Assembly: GCF_028769735.1 (NCBI RefSeq)
Contig: NC_088178.1
Span: 18,116,357-18,180,356, forward strand
DNA length: 64,000 bases
Reading direction: 5' to 3'
DNA from: Zonotrichia leucophrys gambelii
Lineage: Eukaryota > Chordata > Aves > Passeriformes > Passerellidae
This document shows positions 14,449 to 26,500 of the stretch, one piece after another (the stretch's first letter is position 1; every line of letters starts with the position of its first letter). A model generated the notes under the pieces. That model had not been told where the DNA came from. It ran no database searches and saw only the letters and a list, made by a program, of their open reading frames with translations. The position numbers were made by a program, and so were the translations under genes.

Positions 14449-14755
14449 TGTCGGATCTCAAGATCTCAGTCCTGAGATGCTGAGCCTCCGAGACCACCCT
14501 TGGGGGGCTCGGGACTCCTGGAATGTTGCCAGAAGTGTCTGGTAGCAGGACTTTAACCCTACACAGGAGACGACAAGGATGAGGGCTTCACAGGGTGAAT
14601 GGTGAAGGGATTAGTTAATTAGAGAGTGAGACACAAGGTTTAGGATTTATGTACAGGGGGGTTTAGAGGAGTAAGATGGAGGAATTGGGGTGTGTCCTGT
14701 CCTCCTCCTTCTTCCTCCTCTCCTCCATCTTCTTTGGCCACGGTGGCACCTTTGG

Positions 14756-14760
14756 ATTGG
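14756..14760 (-). promoter_or_regulatory. Inverted CCAAT box in LTR U3
   Basis: ATTGG within TTTGGATTGG, about 80 bp upstream of the TATA-like element. This is the usual spacing for an NF-Y site in a retroviral promoter. It is inferred from motif and position only. Confidence 0.45.
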
Positions 14761-14839
14761 TTATTACTAAGAGTACACCGAGTTATAATAATAGATGGTA
14801 TTGGGGAAAAATGATAAATATTGTATACGTCATAATGGG

Positions 14840-14846
14840 TATAAAG
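14840..14846 (+). promoter_or_regulatory. TATA-like box of LTR promoter
   Basis: TATAAAG in a GGG-TATAAAGATAGG context, roughly 100 bp upstream of the poly-A signal. It would place transcription start, and the U3/R boundary, near 14870. Motif-based inference. Confidence 0.6.
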
Positions 14847-14941
14847 ATAGGTGCCTGCCCCGGAGGACGAGGGAGTGTGCCCATGGCTGACTGCTGAGCA
14901 GATCTCTGCTGGCTGAAAGAACATCTTTTAGATAAACAATT

Positions 14942-14947
14942 AATAAA
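14942..14947 (+). terminator. LTR polyadenylation signal AATAAA
   Basis: Canonical AATAAA downstream of the TATA-like box, inside the inferred R region. Cleavage (the R/U5 boundary) would be expected about 15-25 nt further on. It supports plus orientation of the LTR. Confidence 0.6.
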
Positions 14948-15045
14948 CATAAAACCAGAAAGAAGAACTGAAGCCTCTTCTCGTCCTTCGATACGCGGGC
15001 TGCCCCAAGGCCACCCCAGGGCCTTTCCAGGCCCCTCAAACAGCC

Positions 15046-15060
15046 GAGATAAACCGGACA
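15046..15060 (+). repeat. Internal copy of the LTR terminal 15-mer
   Basis: GAGATAAACCGGACA here is identical to the last 15 bases of the LTR (15107-15121), 61 bp apart. It suggests a small duplication within U5 that relocated or copied the terminus. Confidence 0.85.
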
Positions 15061-15121
15061 CTTGGCGTTCCCTGGGCGGACAAGAATCATCACAACCTTT
15101 CGGGGAGAGATAAACCGGACA

Positions 15122-15127
15122 AAAACG
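15122..15127 (+). repeat. Right target-site duplication AAAACG
   Basis: Six bases directly after the terminal CCGGACA, identical to 14443-14448. Their identity fixes the right end of the LTR at 15121 rather than at the internal terminus copy at 15060. Confidence 0.9.
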
Positions 15128-18100
15128 GTTTGTCTTTTTCAACAAGCTTTTATTTCAAGGGCAATTCTGAGGCATATAAGTTTCAGATATTTCCCTTACA
15201 GACCTGCTTTATCCTAATGAAGTTAAAATTTACTATATTCAAAGTTTCAACTGAAAAGAATGTTTTTTGTAACCTTACACAAAGTTAGGGGTGTGCAGCT
15301 CTAGCAAGGCGGGCAAATGAGGACTTGGGCTCATGGTTACCAGGGAAAGAGGATATTTTCCCAGGGGAGTTCTGTGGTCTTGCCCTGACAACCAGAGGAT
15401 GAATGTGCTGTTAGCTGTGACTAACATGTGTCTGTGACACACACCAAGCTGTTTTATACCTCTGAAAACTGATAAATGTCTAGATAAAGTCATCTACCCT
15501 GCACCCTTGCAATTGTCTAAATGTGTTTTAAAATGTGCATAGTTGCATATGTGTGTGTATATATTGCCAAGGTGCATACATAGTAATGGCTCTGTATCAC
15601 TGACTCAGCTATTCAGAGAGGGAAAACAATTGATCAAATAATTTATATACATATTTATGTGAATATGAGTATGAATTATAGAGGAATGGATGGATAGGTT
15701 GGCAGGTGGATTAATGAACAGATGGACAAAGTGTACATTTCTGTGTGAATAAAATAATATGGAATAGAGTTCTTAAGGAAAAAATATAAGAAATTAATTG
15801 AATGTTTCCTATCTTCAAGCAATAATAAAAATATTAAATGAAGTAATTTCTACAAATGCAGTGCTAATAATAATAATAATACCCCAATAATTATATATTT
15901 AATATTAAAACCTCTGATCTCAGGTGATTAGAAGGTTAGCAGACCTCAATTAATCCAGAATCATAGCTTCACTTTGCTCCACTGCACTTTCATTGCCTGC
16001 TGTTGCATGAAGGAACTTGGGTTTGATTTTCAGCACTTGACCCAACAAACTTTCCAGAGAGAAAGCCATTCCATCAATATGGAAGAAATACAATAAAGCC
16101 AAGAAAGAAGATGGATGATCTGTCAAACAATGAGAGTCTTTTCTCCTCTGGGAGAGTGTACCACTTCCACAGTAGTCTCCATCCCTCCCTGATCAGGATG
16201 CTGGTGTCTGGGTAACTTGAATCCAGTATTATTTAATATAAAGAATAATAATGGGTATTAATCTCATGTGATTAATGCATATGAAATCTCACATCATATT
16301 TATTAAGAGTGCAAATCATGAATTTCTAGCTTAATAAGAATGATTAATTGAGTCAAGTGTTTAATTTCCTCTCTTCAAATCATATCTTGATGATTCATGA
16401 ATTCCATAGCAAAGTCATTTACATTATCATATCATCAGGAAACATAGTTAGTTGTTAGGAAGATCAGATTGGGAGGTTGAGTACTTAAATTTCAAAAGAC
16501 CTTGTTCAAATGCAGGGAACATGTAATGGGCACAGTGAGCTGACCAAGACAAAACATTTGATCGTATCAGAAAAAAAATATCTCTTGTATTTTCTGCAAT
16601 GTGAAAGTATGGCTTTTTCAAACCACTTTGATACTGCATTGAAGTCTCCTTGGTCTTGTGCTGTGCATACCAGGAAGTTTAAAATGCTAAATAATATCTG
16701 AAACTACCCTAGAAACTCAAGTTGCTTATTAAAGGTTTTAGTTGGGTTTTTTCCCCCATGTTTGAAAAAAATTCTTTGTTTCACTAAGGGTAAATCTCTT
16801 GTGTTTTGTAATGCTGTTATTGAACAAGTTTAATGATTTGCTGAGGACCTCATCTAGCAGCATTACCAAGCAACATGAGATTAGAAATGTATGGTGATGT
16901 AGGCTCTTGGAGAATAAATGAAAATATTTTATTCAGCTACCAAGAAGGGTCTCCTGAGATCAAATTAGAAGATAGCTGTGAAGGGAGATGTTTAGGCATG
17001 CTCTGGAATTATTTATCAGCATTTTCTGCTTGTGTGAGAAAAAGCAGACATTAAGTTTAGATTAAACAAAGGAGAAAGAAAACAAGCTTTTTAAAAGTAA
17101 TTTGACTGCTAATGATATTTCTGAATTATTCTCAGTTTAATAGTTTAAGTAATTTGCAATGATAATAATTGTTTCTGCTAAAGCTCCAATAGTGTCAATT
17201 CTATCATTGATGAAATGAACTTTCTCTAAGACCTTCATATGGACAAGCAATTGCAAATTTATCGTGGGCTTTGTTAATTATAAATTTGTTTTCTTCTTGA
17301 CATTTTTTGTAATTTAATTTAGTTTAATTGCATTCATCAACAACGAGAGAAACTGACTTAAAAGTCCATTAAAATGAATAAATGTTTCAGGGTTCTGTAT
17401 TATACTTGTTTATCTTCATTTTTAATGGGTCTGTACTCCAGATAGGACAGACGATGCTTAATTATTACTTTTTAACAATAATGTGTGCTTTCCTCACTCT
17501 TTCATGATAAATGTGCTTTAAATTCTTCTCTTGTTTTTGTGATTTTTTTATTCAAATGTTATAACCTGGTTTGCAAAATATTTGGAAAATTATGAATATA
17601 CTTAAATAGAATACTCAGGTGACTAAACTTATGCATTGTTAAACCTGTAAGACAAACCAAAAAAGAGGACAGTTTGTCCCTCAGGGAAAATAATACTGTA
17701 ACATATGTCAGAGATACTTATTGTGAGTGAAACGTGGCTCCATGAAAAAGCTTTTTGTAACTACTCACAATGAAAATCTCACTCCATGTGTGGTTGCAGC
17801 ATACTCAGAGATCTCAGAGCTGGAGTTTGTTGGTATTGCTAGGCACTGTGAAAGTTATCTTTATTTGAGCTTCTCAGGGAGTTCCTCTGGTCAGGATTTG
17901 CTGATTTGTCCAGCCAAGGTCTAGGTTAGGATCGTGTTAATTTCTGTGTGGCTGAAACAGCCTGGCCACATCTGGCTGGCAGCAGCAAGCCCTGTTGAGG
18001 GTCCCTGGAGCAGGTACAATTCTTCCCTCTGCAGCAGTGTGAGATGATTCACCACTGCTCCTTTTGTCCTCTCCAGACATTGATTGACACATGTTCATGT

Positions 18101-21100
18101 TATGTGCCTTTTTTTAGATGTAACAGCCATCCAAATCACATAGAGATGCAAGATTTGGTTAAGTGTTTAAAACAGCAGTAGAGGGAAGGAGCTGTCTCTG
18201 ATGTATATAAGTATTGTACAGTATGACCAGTGATTTGTCACGCAGATTCTAACCTTACTGCTACATTGCTACACTGTCCTTTTGGTTCTGGCCGTGGGTT
18301 GGAATGGGCCACATGCTCCAACAGAATGAAAAGACTGCTCTTGTTTCTAAAAACTGGCAGTCTGACACTGGTTGAGAAATTAGAAAAATGTAAGCTTGCT
18401 CCATAAAGCAATGTGCTATCAGAAGTTGTATCATCTCTTCGGTGCCTTTTTCTTTGGTATGTCAATCTCTATGGAATGTCCACTGCAACTTTCATCTGAA
18501 AATGGGAGTGTACTGGCAAAAACTAACTACACACACTAATATAACTCAGTGAACAGACTCTCATTTGTTCTTGAGCTCTCCATTTTATGAGGGAGAAGAA
18601 GAGAAACATTTCTTGGCTCCACATGTCTTCCTCTGCATTTCTGCCAAACTAAATGCTTGACAAGTGCAATTTTACAGCACATGCTTGATGTGAACATAAT
18701 GTCACCATGTTTAGCATTACAAAAAAAAAGTTACAGTGGGAAAAAAGGTCACAAAAATGTTTTGGTTACTTGGATGCCCTTTCAGTATTGTTCCTGCTCT
18801 CATTTCCTTCTCAGAATTCTGTGGAATAAATGCTGAATATCTCAGGAAAGTAAGGATGCTTTGTGGCTTCTGCCAGGAGTGCAGCAAGCTGGTAAAATTT
18901 GTGGGTTGCAGCAAAGGCAGAACAAGGTCCAGTACAGCAATGCCTCGTGTTGCCACTCTTACAGCCCCAGCAGGGAGGCCAGTGGGGCTCTCAAAATTTC
19001 CCTTTGACCTCTACAAGTTATCCTTGGAGCCATTAGATTAGATCTGCCTTCTACTGGAACATACAGGCCATGAGAGCTTTTATGTTGCTTCCCAGGTCGT
19101 TCTTGCTGCACAGGGCTGACCTGCTTTTGCCCTGTAGAACTGCAATTCTGGTCCTTCTCACAAGCACCAGACACAGGCCTCTGCATTACGCAAGTGCACA
19201 TTTGCAACAAAGAAAGAGGAAAGTCATATATATGACCTCAAAATTAGAGGTGAAGCAATAACTTTTAAAACTGCCAGCCCTGCACATGTGTAGGCTGCTC
19301 TGCACTGTGGTTATGACTCATAAGACCTAGCTCAACCTTTTTATTTCAAATATTTCACTGTGATTATGAAAGAAAATATGCTTTATAAAATAATGTGGTA
19401 TGAAGTTCTCTCTTCACTGAACCCATGACCATTAAATCCAGCCTCCTTGTAAGCATAAGTAGCTCCCATGAATACAAAGGTCAGAAAGGACTTGGCTCAA
19501 AACCTGACTCAAGCGAGAGTACATTTATTTTCTTTCCTACTCCCTGTGGGGACAAGAGGAGAAGGAAACAACAACAAAACAAAAAAAAAATACCCTCTGT
19601 GACCAGAGACAGAAAATAAGAAAACCTGGAAGCCTGCTATTAAGCCTGCTATAGAAGATTTGCCTTAGTGTTATTTACGAAATCCTCCCTTCTCAAGGGA
19701 AGGAATCATCTGACGTACATTCCAACAAAGCCTTTCTAGAAAGCACACCATTTTCATTAGCTTTGCAGATATTGGTGAATGTATTTAATGAATCTTTTTT
19801 CTCAGATGAGAAAAAAATTAAATACACAGCTCTTGTGAAAGCTGCAATAAATTTGGCTGGAATAACTTTGGCATTTTGTCTTGTCCAGCATGAGTGACTC
19901 TCACTTCAGAATGTCAACAGATAAAAATTTGGTGGTCTCATCCTGTTTTTTCTCAACTTGACTGATACAACTTAATAACATCTTCTTCACCAGCCTTCTC
20001 TGTTCCCCCATCTCCCAAATCCTGGAAGTATCTGTATAAAACGCCACTGATTAAATTATCTCCAACTATTCTGCTTCAATCATATCAAATCACTTCTTGA
20101 ATCTTTTTCTCAATTTCCTTTTTATTTTTTTTAACAGTATCAAATTCAAGATCATATCCTGTTTGAAGTTCCACAAAACTTCATTATAAATCACACAATA
20201 AAACTGTCTCTTCAGTTTCATTTCTGGACTTCTTTTTACTCTTTCTTCATTCCTGTTTGTTACAGCATCCTTTATTACATTCTCTAATGCCCGTTCTTGA
20301 GGCTACAGTGAACTAACTCATGTTCTCCCACACCCACCTTTTATCACCTTCTAATCCCTCCATAAAACTTACTTTCTCACAGAAGTTCCTGTCTCATTTT
20401 CCCTGAAAAATAATCTTGCCATACATTTCATTATTAGCACCTGTCTCTGTGAGGTTTGTCTTTAGGGCATATGAGGGTTTCTCTATGCTCTATATATTTG
20501 CTATCATATGGAAGTGATTGATGATAATAATTTTAGTTTTTACATAGCTAACTTAACTGCTTTTTTTATGATGTTCTTAATTTGGTGACAATATAAATAA
20601 GATATTTCCTTCTCTACAGATTCACTGTTGCAATACTCATTAAGAGTATAACTCATTTATTAGACCCAGAGAGCTGTTTACAAGTTCAGTCACTGTACAG
20701 AACAAATAGTATGGAATTATGCTCAAAAACCTCCAGCTCACAGATGATATGAGATGCCTACAGAAACACAGGTAATATATAACCCACAGTTTCCAGTGAG
20801 GCATATTCCTAGAAGAGACCAGTGATGGGGTTAAGAGGGGTTTCCAAAAGGTACCAGGTACTCTTAAGGTTTTTGTGTACCACTAGCACTAATTATTCTT
20901 AGTACCTGCTGACATCAAGGATCCTGTAAAAACATGGGTTAGGATATTAAATTTTGTCATGATATGCTCAATTTAGGTGAAAGCAACCTGAACCAGAAGT
21001 TCTCAGTTCAGTCTGTAGATGGGCTGGCAGTTAATAGCATGAACTTTGTCTTATTGAACTTTGTATTATTTCTAACCCATGCCTGTTCTTGTTTCCTGCC

Positions 21101-23339
21101 ACAAATTGCTGTTTCCTACCAAAAGAAATTGCATTTACCTTCAAAACTACATGAAGGAATCTTAATTTAAAAAAAAGAGAGAGGAAATGTTGGGAAAATG
21201 TATACTTTGTTGCAAATTTGAAGCAAAGTTATGCTTACTGATTGATTAGCATTTTTTAGTTCTTTTTCTCTCCCAAATTTACTTTCCCTGCCCATTAACA
21301 TAAGAAAACTTTTTTTCCACTGGGGTTCTTGGTGATCAGACATGAGATTTCTATAATCAGAACAATAGTGGAAGGAATTACTCTTTTTTAACAACCTACA
21401 TCCAGCCAAGATGCAGCCTGACAAACTGATGACCTAAGTTAATTCCCCAGTAGAAGGGCTGCTTCTTTATCCTCTGCCCATGGGGGACAGGGCAAAGCCT
21501 CATAATTGGACAAAGTGGAATCTTCAGTGCTGTGGAAGAGGAACAGGTGAGACTGTTACTGATCATTATCTTCAGCCTGTAACTGGCAACCAGATGCTCC
21601 TGAAATACATCAAATGAGTTTTCAGGAACACAGGGCTTCCTGCTCAGGGGGAGCAGTGTAGCTTGTCTTCCTAGCCAGAAGAAAGTGATATACAACCACA
21701 TTTAACTCTGTTTTTACCCTGCCAAATTTGCAACCTTTCACTTGTCTTTCAGGGCAAGACTCAATAAACCAAGTGAACATTTTACTTTTAGTCTTGCATA
21801 GATATGGTTTTTAAAAAGCTGAGTTAGCTAGGCTGAGTCTGCACCTGAATAGTTGGATCTCAACTATTGCACAGTATCTTTCCTAATCTGATTCTGTATG
21901 GCAACACAAAAGGAAGGTCTTAGACTCTACATTATGCAAATATATGTGCCTGGTATTGTCATTTAAGGGACTTCAGATCTAATCTCTTCATTTTCCCACT
22001 CAATTACTTGTTTTTCCTCTCTGTCCTCCCTAAGTTCCAAGCCAAAACTGAAATCCTTTGAAAAAAAAATTAGCATTTGTATCAATTTAGGGCTTCAGAG
22101 TAGAAACACAGTTGGTCTATACAGTTGCTGAACAACACATACTGACAGAAAAATCCTAATGAAAGATGATAGCAATTAACATGAACTATCAATGTTGAAT
22201 TCCTTTGTCAGAGAGAAAGAATAGATTTCTGTCTGATAACCTGAAAAAAACAATATCCAATTTGTGGGCATTATCCACTCTTTTGAGAGCTCTGAAACTG
22301 TAGGATTTTTCCCTGAGTTAATTTTAAAGGAATGCCTGACATTTTAATAAAACCCTCATCGTAAATTTCATTTGGGCTTTTAAAAAAATTAAAAACCCCC
22401 AAAGCCAAACAAGCAAACAAACAAAAGACCCCTCAGATTTGTCCTTATAAGCAGTCACTCTGTTGACCAAAAGTGGGCATGTTTCCCAGGACCACACCTG
22501 TAATCTGCTGGTTTGCTCTGTGTTGGCAGTGGGAAGATATGAGGAGTGTAATAAAAGGGCAAGATGACTTAGCACAGATGCCTGTGACCAATTTTTACTG
22601 AACCAGGCCCCAGCTTTAATAGAGATGTTGTCACCATTGTTTGAAAGGCTGATCTAACACACCAGTTGGAGTATAAACTGGACAAGCTAAGTAGCTAATT
22701 GCTATTCTTGGCTTGCTCTCCCATACACTGAGTCCACAATGAAAAACAGCATTGCAGGACTGTAAAACCTCTTAAAAAGAAAACTATGCTCAGTGGTTCT
22801 GAGTCATACCAACAAAAGCAAGAAAATGTAGAGAGCCAAAGGACTCTCCTTAGTCTTTTCATTCCATGTTGTGTCTGGGCATTGCTAGTACAACAAAATG
22901 TTCGCCAAAGAGTCGTGATGCATCTTTGCCTCCTGGGGGGTGAGCTAAAGGAAACTTATATATTAAATTTCCACTTCTAACAGTGCCAGAATTTAAGTAC
23001 AGATGAACCTGTCACTATACTGTGAAGGAGAAGTAGAAGTTTAAGCCAAATATATTTAGTTTCTTTGGCTGGGTTTCAACAAATACTTAGGCAAATTTGC
23101 TACATGGGGTTTCCCAGCTCCAAGTCCACACAGAGATTTAACTCTAAAAAAACAGATCCACAAAACTCAGGATAATTACTTTAAGAACCCATGCCTCTGT
23201 CTTGCAACTCCTCTGGTATCTTCTGGTACAGAAAACCCGAAATGGGCCTTCCTGCCTTTGTGGAACTTTTTTATGATGTCCCAGATATATTCCTCTTTTA
23301 TTAGCTTTTGGACAAATTAAAAAAAAAATAGTGCTGTCT
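15128..23339. other. Unique AT-rich non-coding DNA
   Basis: No gene is supported. A short (TAA)n lies at 15865-15881. Blocks at about 16240-16450 and 17100-17400 are very rich in TAAT/ATTA homeodomain-type words and look like conserved non-coding sequence, but conservation cannot be seen here. Open frames at 18736-19041 and 21396-21701 (about 100 codons) resemble no known family. Confidence 0.5.
15865..15881 (+). repeat. (TAA)n microsatellite
   Basis: Five to six TAA units. Short simple repeat. Confidence 0.85.
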
Positions 23340-23580
23340 CCCAGGTTATTAGTCGCTACTAATTATTCATAAGCACTCTTGATATCTGCATTAGCCGCCC
23401 ACTGTCACAATCCTCCAACAAATTTTAATACGTCATCAAGAAATATTCTTGTATAGCTCAATGAAAACTCAGGCTTTGACTGCACACGTGAGACTTTTCA
23501 CCCAGAGACAGATGGAAACATTGAATATCGGAGAAAGGGAAACAGAAAAACTCCTCACAGTTTTAGCGGGGATTTATTTT
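23340..23580. promoter_or_regulatory. Candidate regulatory block retaining CpGs
   Basis: Six CpG dinucleotides (23354, 23396, 23431, 23487, 23529, 23567) fall in about 215 bp of otherwise CpG-poor AT-rich DNA. Motifs include a CRE-like ACGTCATCA at 23430-23438, a CACGTG E-box at 23485-23490 and homeodomain CTAATTA near 23359. CpG retention hints at constraint or hypomethylation. This is an inference and no assay or alignment was available. Confidence 0.25.
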
Positions 23581-26500
23581 GAGTATTGTTCTGTTTTCAT
23601 CTGTCTGATTAGAGCATGGAATACTCAGAAGCCAGCAGTGCTTTCAAATATCAGAAAGAGCAATTAAATTAATGATTTTGTCAGAGCAGTAATAATTATA
23701 TTATTACAATATAGCATGGCAGTATCTAAAAGCCTCAACCAAGAATATGGCCTCATTTTGTTAAGCCTTGGAGAAAAACACAATGAAGTTCCCCTCCTTC
23801 CTGGCTCAAAATGCAAATAGGTAAAGCAAACAGTAATGCAAAGGGGAGACTCTCTGCTATTTTATAAATAAAAGAATGAAACTTTGACAGACAGGATGAG
23901 TTACCCGAAGTCACAGGAAATCTGTAGCTAAAGTGACTGAATATGCTTCCCCCAAGCCATGTGCCCTAAATAAAAAGCTATCCCTCTTTCAGGCAGCAAG
24001 AATTTCCAGTCATGCTGCTCCTCATAAAATATGCAGACTTTCTGAAAAAGAGTGAATTTTCCATTTTCTGATAGGTTAGTAAACACAGCACCTCTGGGCA
24101 ATTTTACAATATTCTTAAAAATAAGTAACATTAATCAATTTTTCACTATGGACACAATATATACAGTATTTGAATATGCATTCATAATTCAGAATGATGT
24201 AATTAATGAAAGTAAAATATATTTCAACAATATCTAGTGCATATGTAATTTATAGAGCTTTAAATGCAGATTTATAGCCAGTTTGTCATGTGCTAGTGAA
24301 ATGTCTGCATAAAAATGTGTGAACATTTGTGCTGTAACAGCTCTGTCAAAAGAACATCATGGTGATCATTTGGCAACATGTATATGTTGTCTGATGAACT
24401 TCACTACAATTAATTATCACTGCTAATGAACATTTGATTAAATTAATTTTCTAAAATATACAAATGATTAAGTGAGAATATGAAGAGATTCATTGCACAT
24501 CTTGATAACAGAAAATTCTGTGTGACATTTTCCTGTGTTTAAAATAATGAAACAGTGAAATTATAATTCTTTATAAAGAATTTCAAAAGAACCTTTTGGA
24601 AAGCTCTGTTCTAATATACATATACCCAGGAGTCATTTGAATGAGCTCAAGATAACCACAGTGCTGACCCCTGCAATACATTCCTGTCACCATAAAATGC
24701 TGCGGAAGAATATTAGCAGAGCAAAAATAATACCAGAGTGTTGCATAGTAACAAGAGTTGCTGCCTTCAGTTTAAATTCAGGGCTCAGCTTAAGAGAGCT
24801 TCATCCCTTTCAAATCTGGCTGAAATACAGACCACTTGTCACATGTCCTGCTTTTTAGTTTGTTTAAGTTGACCCTCTTCAATGTACATTGCACTGCAGG
24901 TTTTGTATGGTAGTAGAATGTATTTTCACTGAAATTGGAATACATTGAAATAAACAACTTGAAACAACTCTGTTATTTGTCTCTTGCATTACAACCATTA
25001 AAATACTGAACTAGCGCCCGAAATCAATTTGCTATTGTTTCAAAATATTGATCCCAAGTTTTTACTAAGTAAGGTTTTTTGGGTTATAGTTCTACAGAGA
25101 AAATTAATTTGCTTATATTGTGTTTTGCAACACATGATGCACAAGTGTTGCTTTGCCCTTTGAAAAAGCCCGAGGAAAGAAATTTCCTTCATGCCAGTCA
25201 CTGAGCCAGTGATAATGGTGACTATTGAATGTGGTGGCAAAACATGAACCCTAGAAGCCATCATCTGTCTCTTCAACACATGAATTTATTTCAGACAGGA
25301 TCCCAAAAAGTTCCTCCAGCTGGGGCAGTAATAAAGACACATTCAGAAGCAGTCCCTCACTTTTTCATGGTGACCTGATAATGAACACCTTCTTCTAAGT
25401 GGGTCAAAAACTGCTGGGTGGAAAGCAGAAAAATATACACACAAAGAACACATAAACCGATATAAATAAAGATAAAGTGATTTTTTTTTTCCCTGTGGTA
25501 TCTGGACTGCACGTCAGATTTAATATATGAATATTTCTGCCTGTGAAGGACTCATTGTAGCTTAGCTTGCATGGCTGCTCAAGATAATAAACAGGCATAA
25601 TCCTACATTTGCCTTTCAGCAATGCCAATAGCATCCTGTTATCTTGTTTGATGTTAGCAGTAATGTGAAATAAACTGAATTTCAGAAGTAAATCAATACT
25701 CATTTTGACAATAAAAGAAAATTATTAATAAATGCATTTTTAATGTAAGAACAAATGCAACACTCAAGAATGTGGAAAAGCAATGACAGTAACATAAAAC
25801 ATAAAACAACACTTTCAACAATCAATCATGTGATTGAATTTAATTTTATAATTCCGTAAGACTGTTGAACTTTCTTCAATGAAATGTTCAAATGAATGAA
25901 AGCATCCCAATTTATGTAAAATGCAAAGTTTGCAAATATATATTTTTAATAATAAATGCAATTTGTTCTTCTAATGAGTCTAAATCCCACAGAGAAAGGA
26001 ATAAATCAGCATTTTATCATCAACAATTTTGCCACTTCACTGGGAATGTGACCTTCTCCTTAATTTATCACACAGCCGCCAATACTTTGTACTTCTCTAA
26101 GGGCTTCTTGCTGAAGTTTCCCAATTTTTACAAGTATCAGCAATTTATTTTACCCTACTTTTGTGCACCTACTGTTTTACAATATTTGTGTTAGAGGCTA
26201 CAGAAAAGAGACACTAATTGATAAACTTTTTGCTTCAAGTTGCACAGGAAGATTGATGACAGAAAGAAGCAGAATTCAGATTTTGTGACATACTTTAGCT
26301 GCTAGTCTGTTCTAAATTTTTGATTCAGGAACTATTAAAAGAAACAAAGCCTTTGGATCCAAACTTAACATGTGTGTATGAAAACTTAATAAAGATCCAC
26401 CTGTAGTTGCTAACTGACCCTCTCTGCATTTGTGCTTTCTCTTAGATTTAAGCTGAATTTATATGGCTGTTAGTGTCAAAATACTCATTCTGATAAAGCA

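Larger units (their letters stand above)
14449..15121 (+). mobile_element. Solo LTR of an ERVK-like endogenous retrovirus
   Basis: A 673-bp block, clearly GC-richer than its flanks. It begins TGTCGG and ends CCGGACA, so it has TG...CA ends with imperfect inverted termini. It is bounded by a perfect 6-bp duplication, AAAACG. Plus orientation is indicated by the order of an inverted CCAAT box (ATTGG, 14756-14760), a TATA-like TATAAAG (14840-14846) and a poly-A signal AATAAA (14942-14947), then a GC-rich U5. A pyrimidine-rich tract occupies about 14697-14735 in U3. No primer-binding site, gag/pol remnant or second LTR is seen on either side. The parsimonious history is insertion of a provirus followed by LTR-LTR recombination. 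The exact family name cannot be given from sequence reading. The 6-bp duplication argues against gammaretroviral (4 bp) and ERVL (5 bp) types. Short open frames inside are incidental. Confidence 0.88.

Noticed and set aside
15121..15144. Alternative LTR end at the TTTTTCAACA near 15144
   Set aside because: It gives no target-site duplication. The CCGGACA end at 15121 is followed by a perfect AAAACG copy.
14640..15145. Open frames of 73-120 codons on both strands
   Set aside because: They lie inside or across the end of the solo LTR, overlap in several frames, and LTRs of this type are non-coding.
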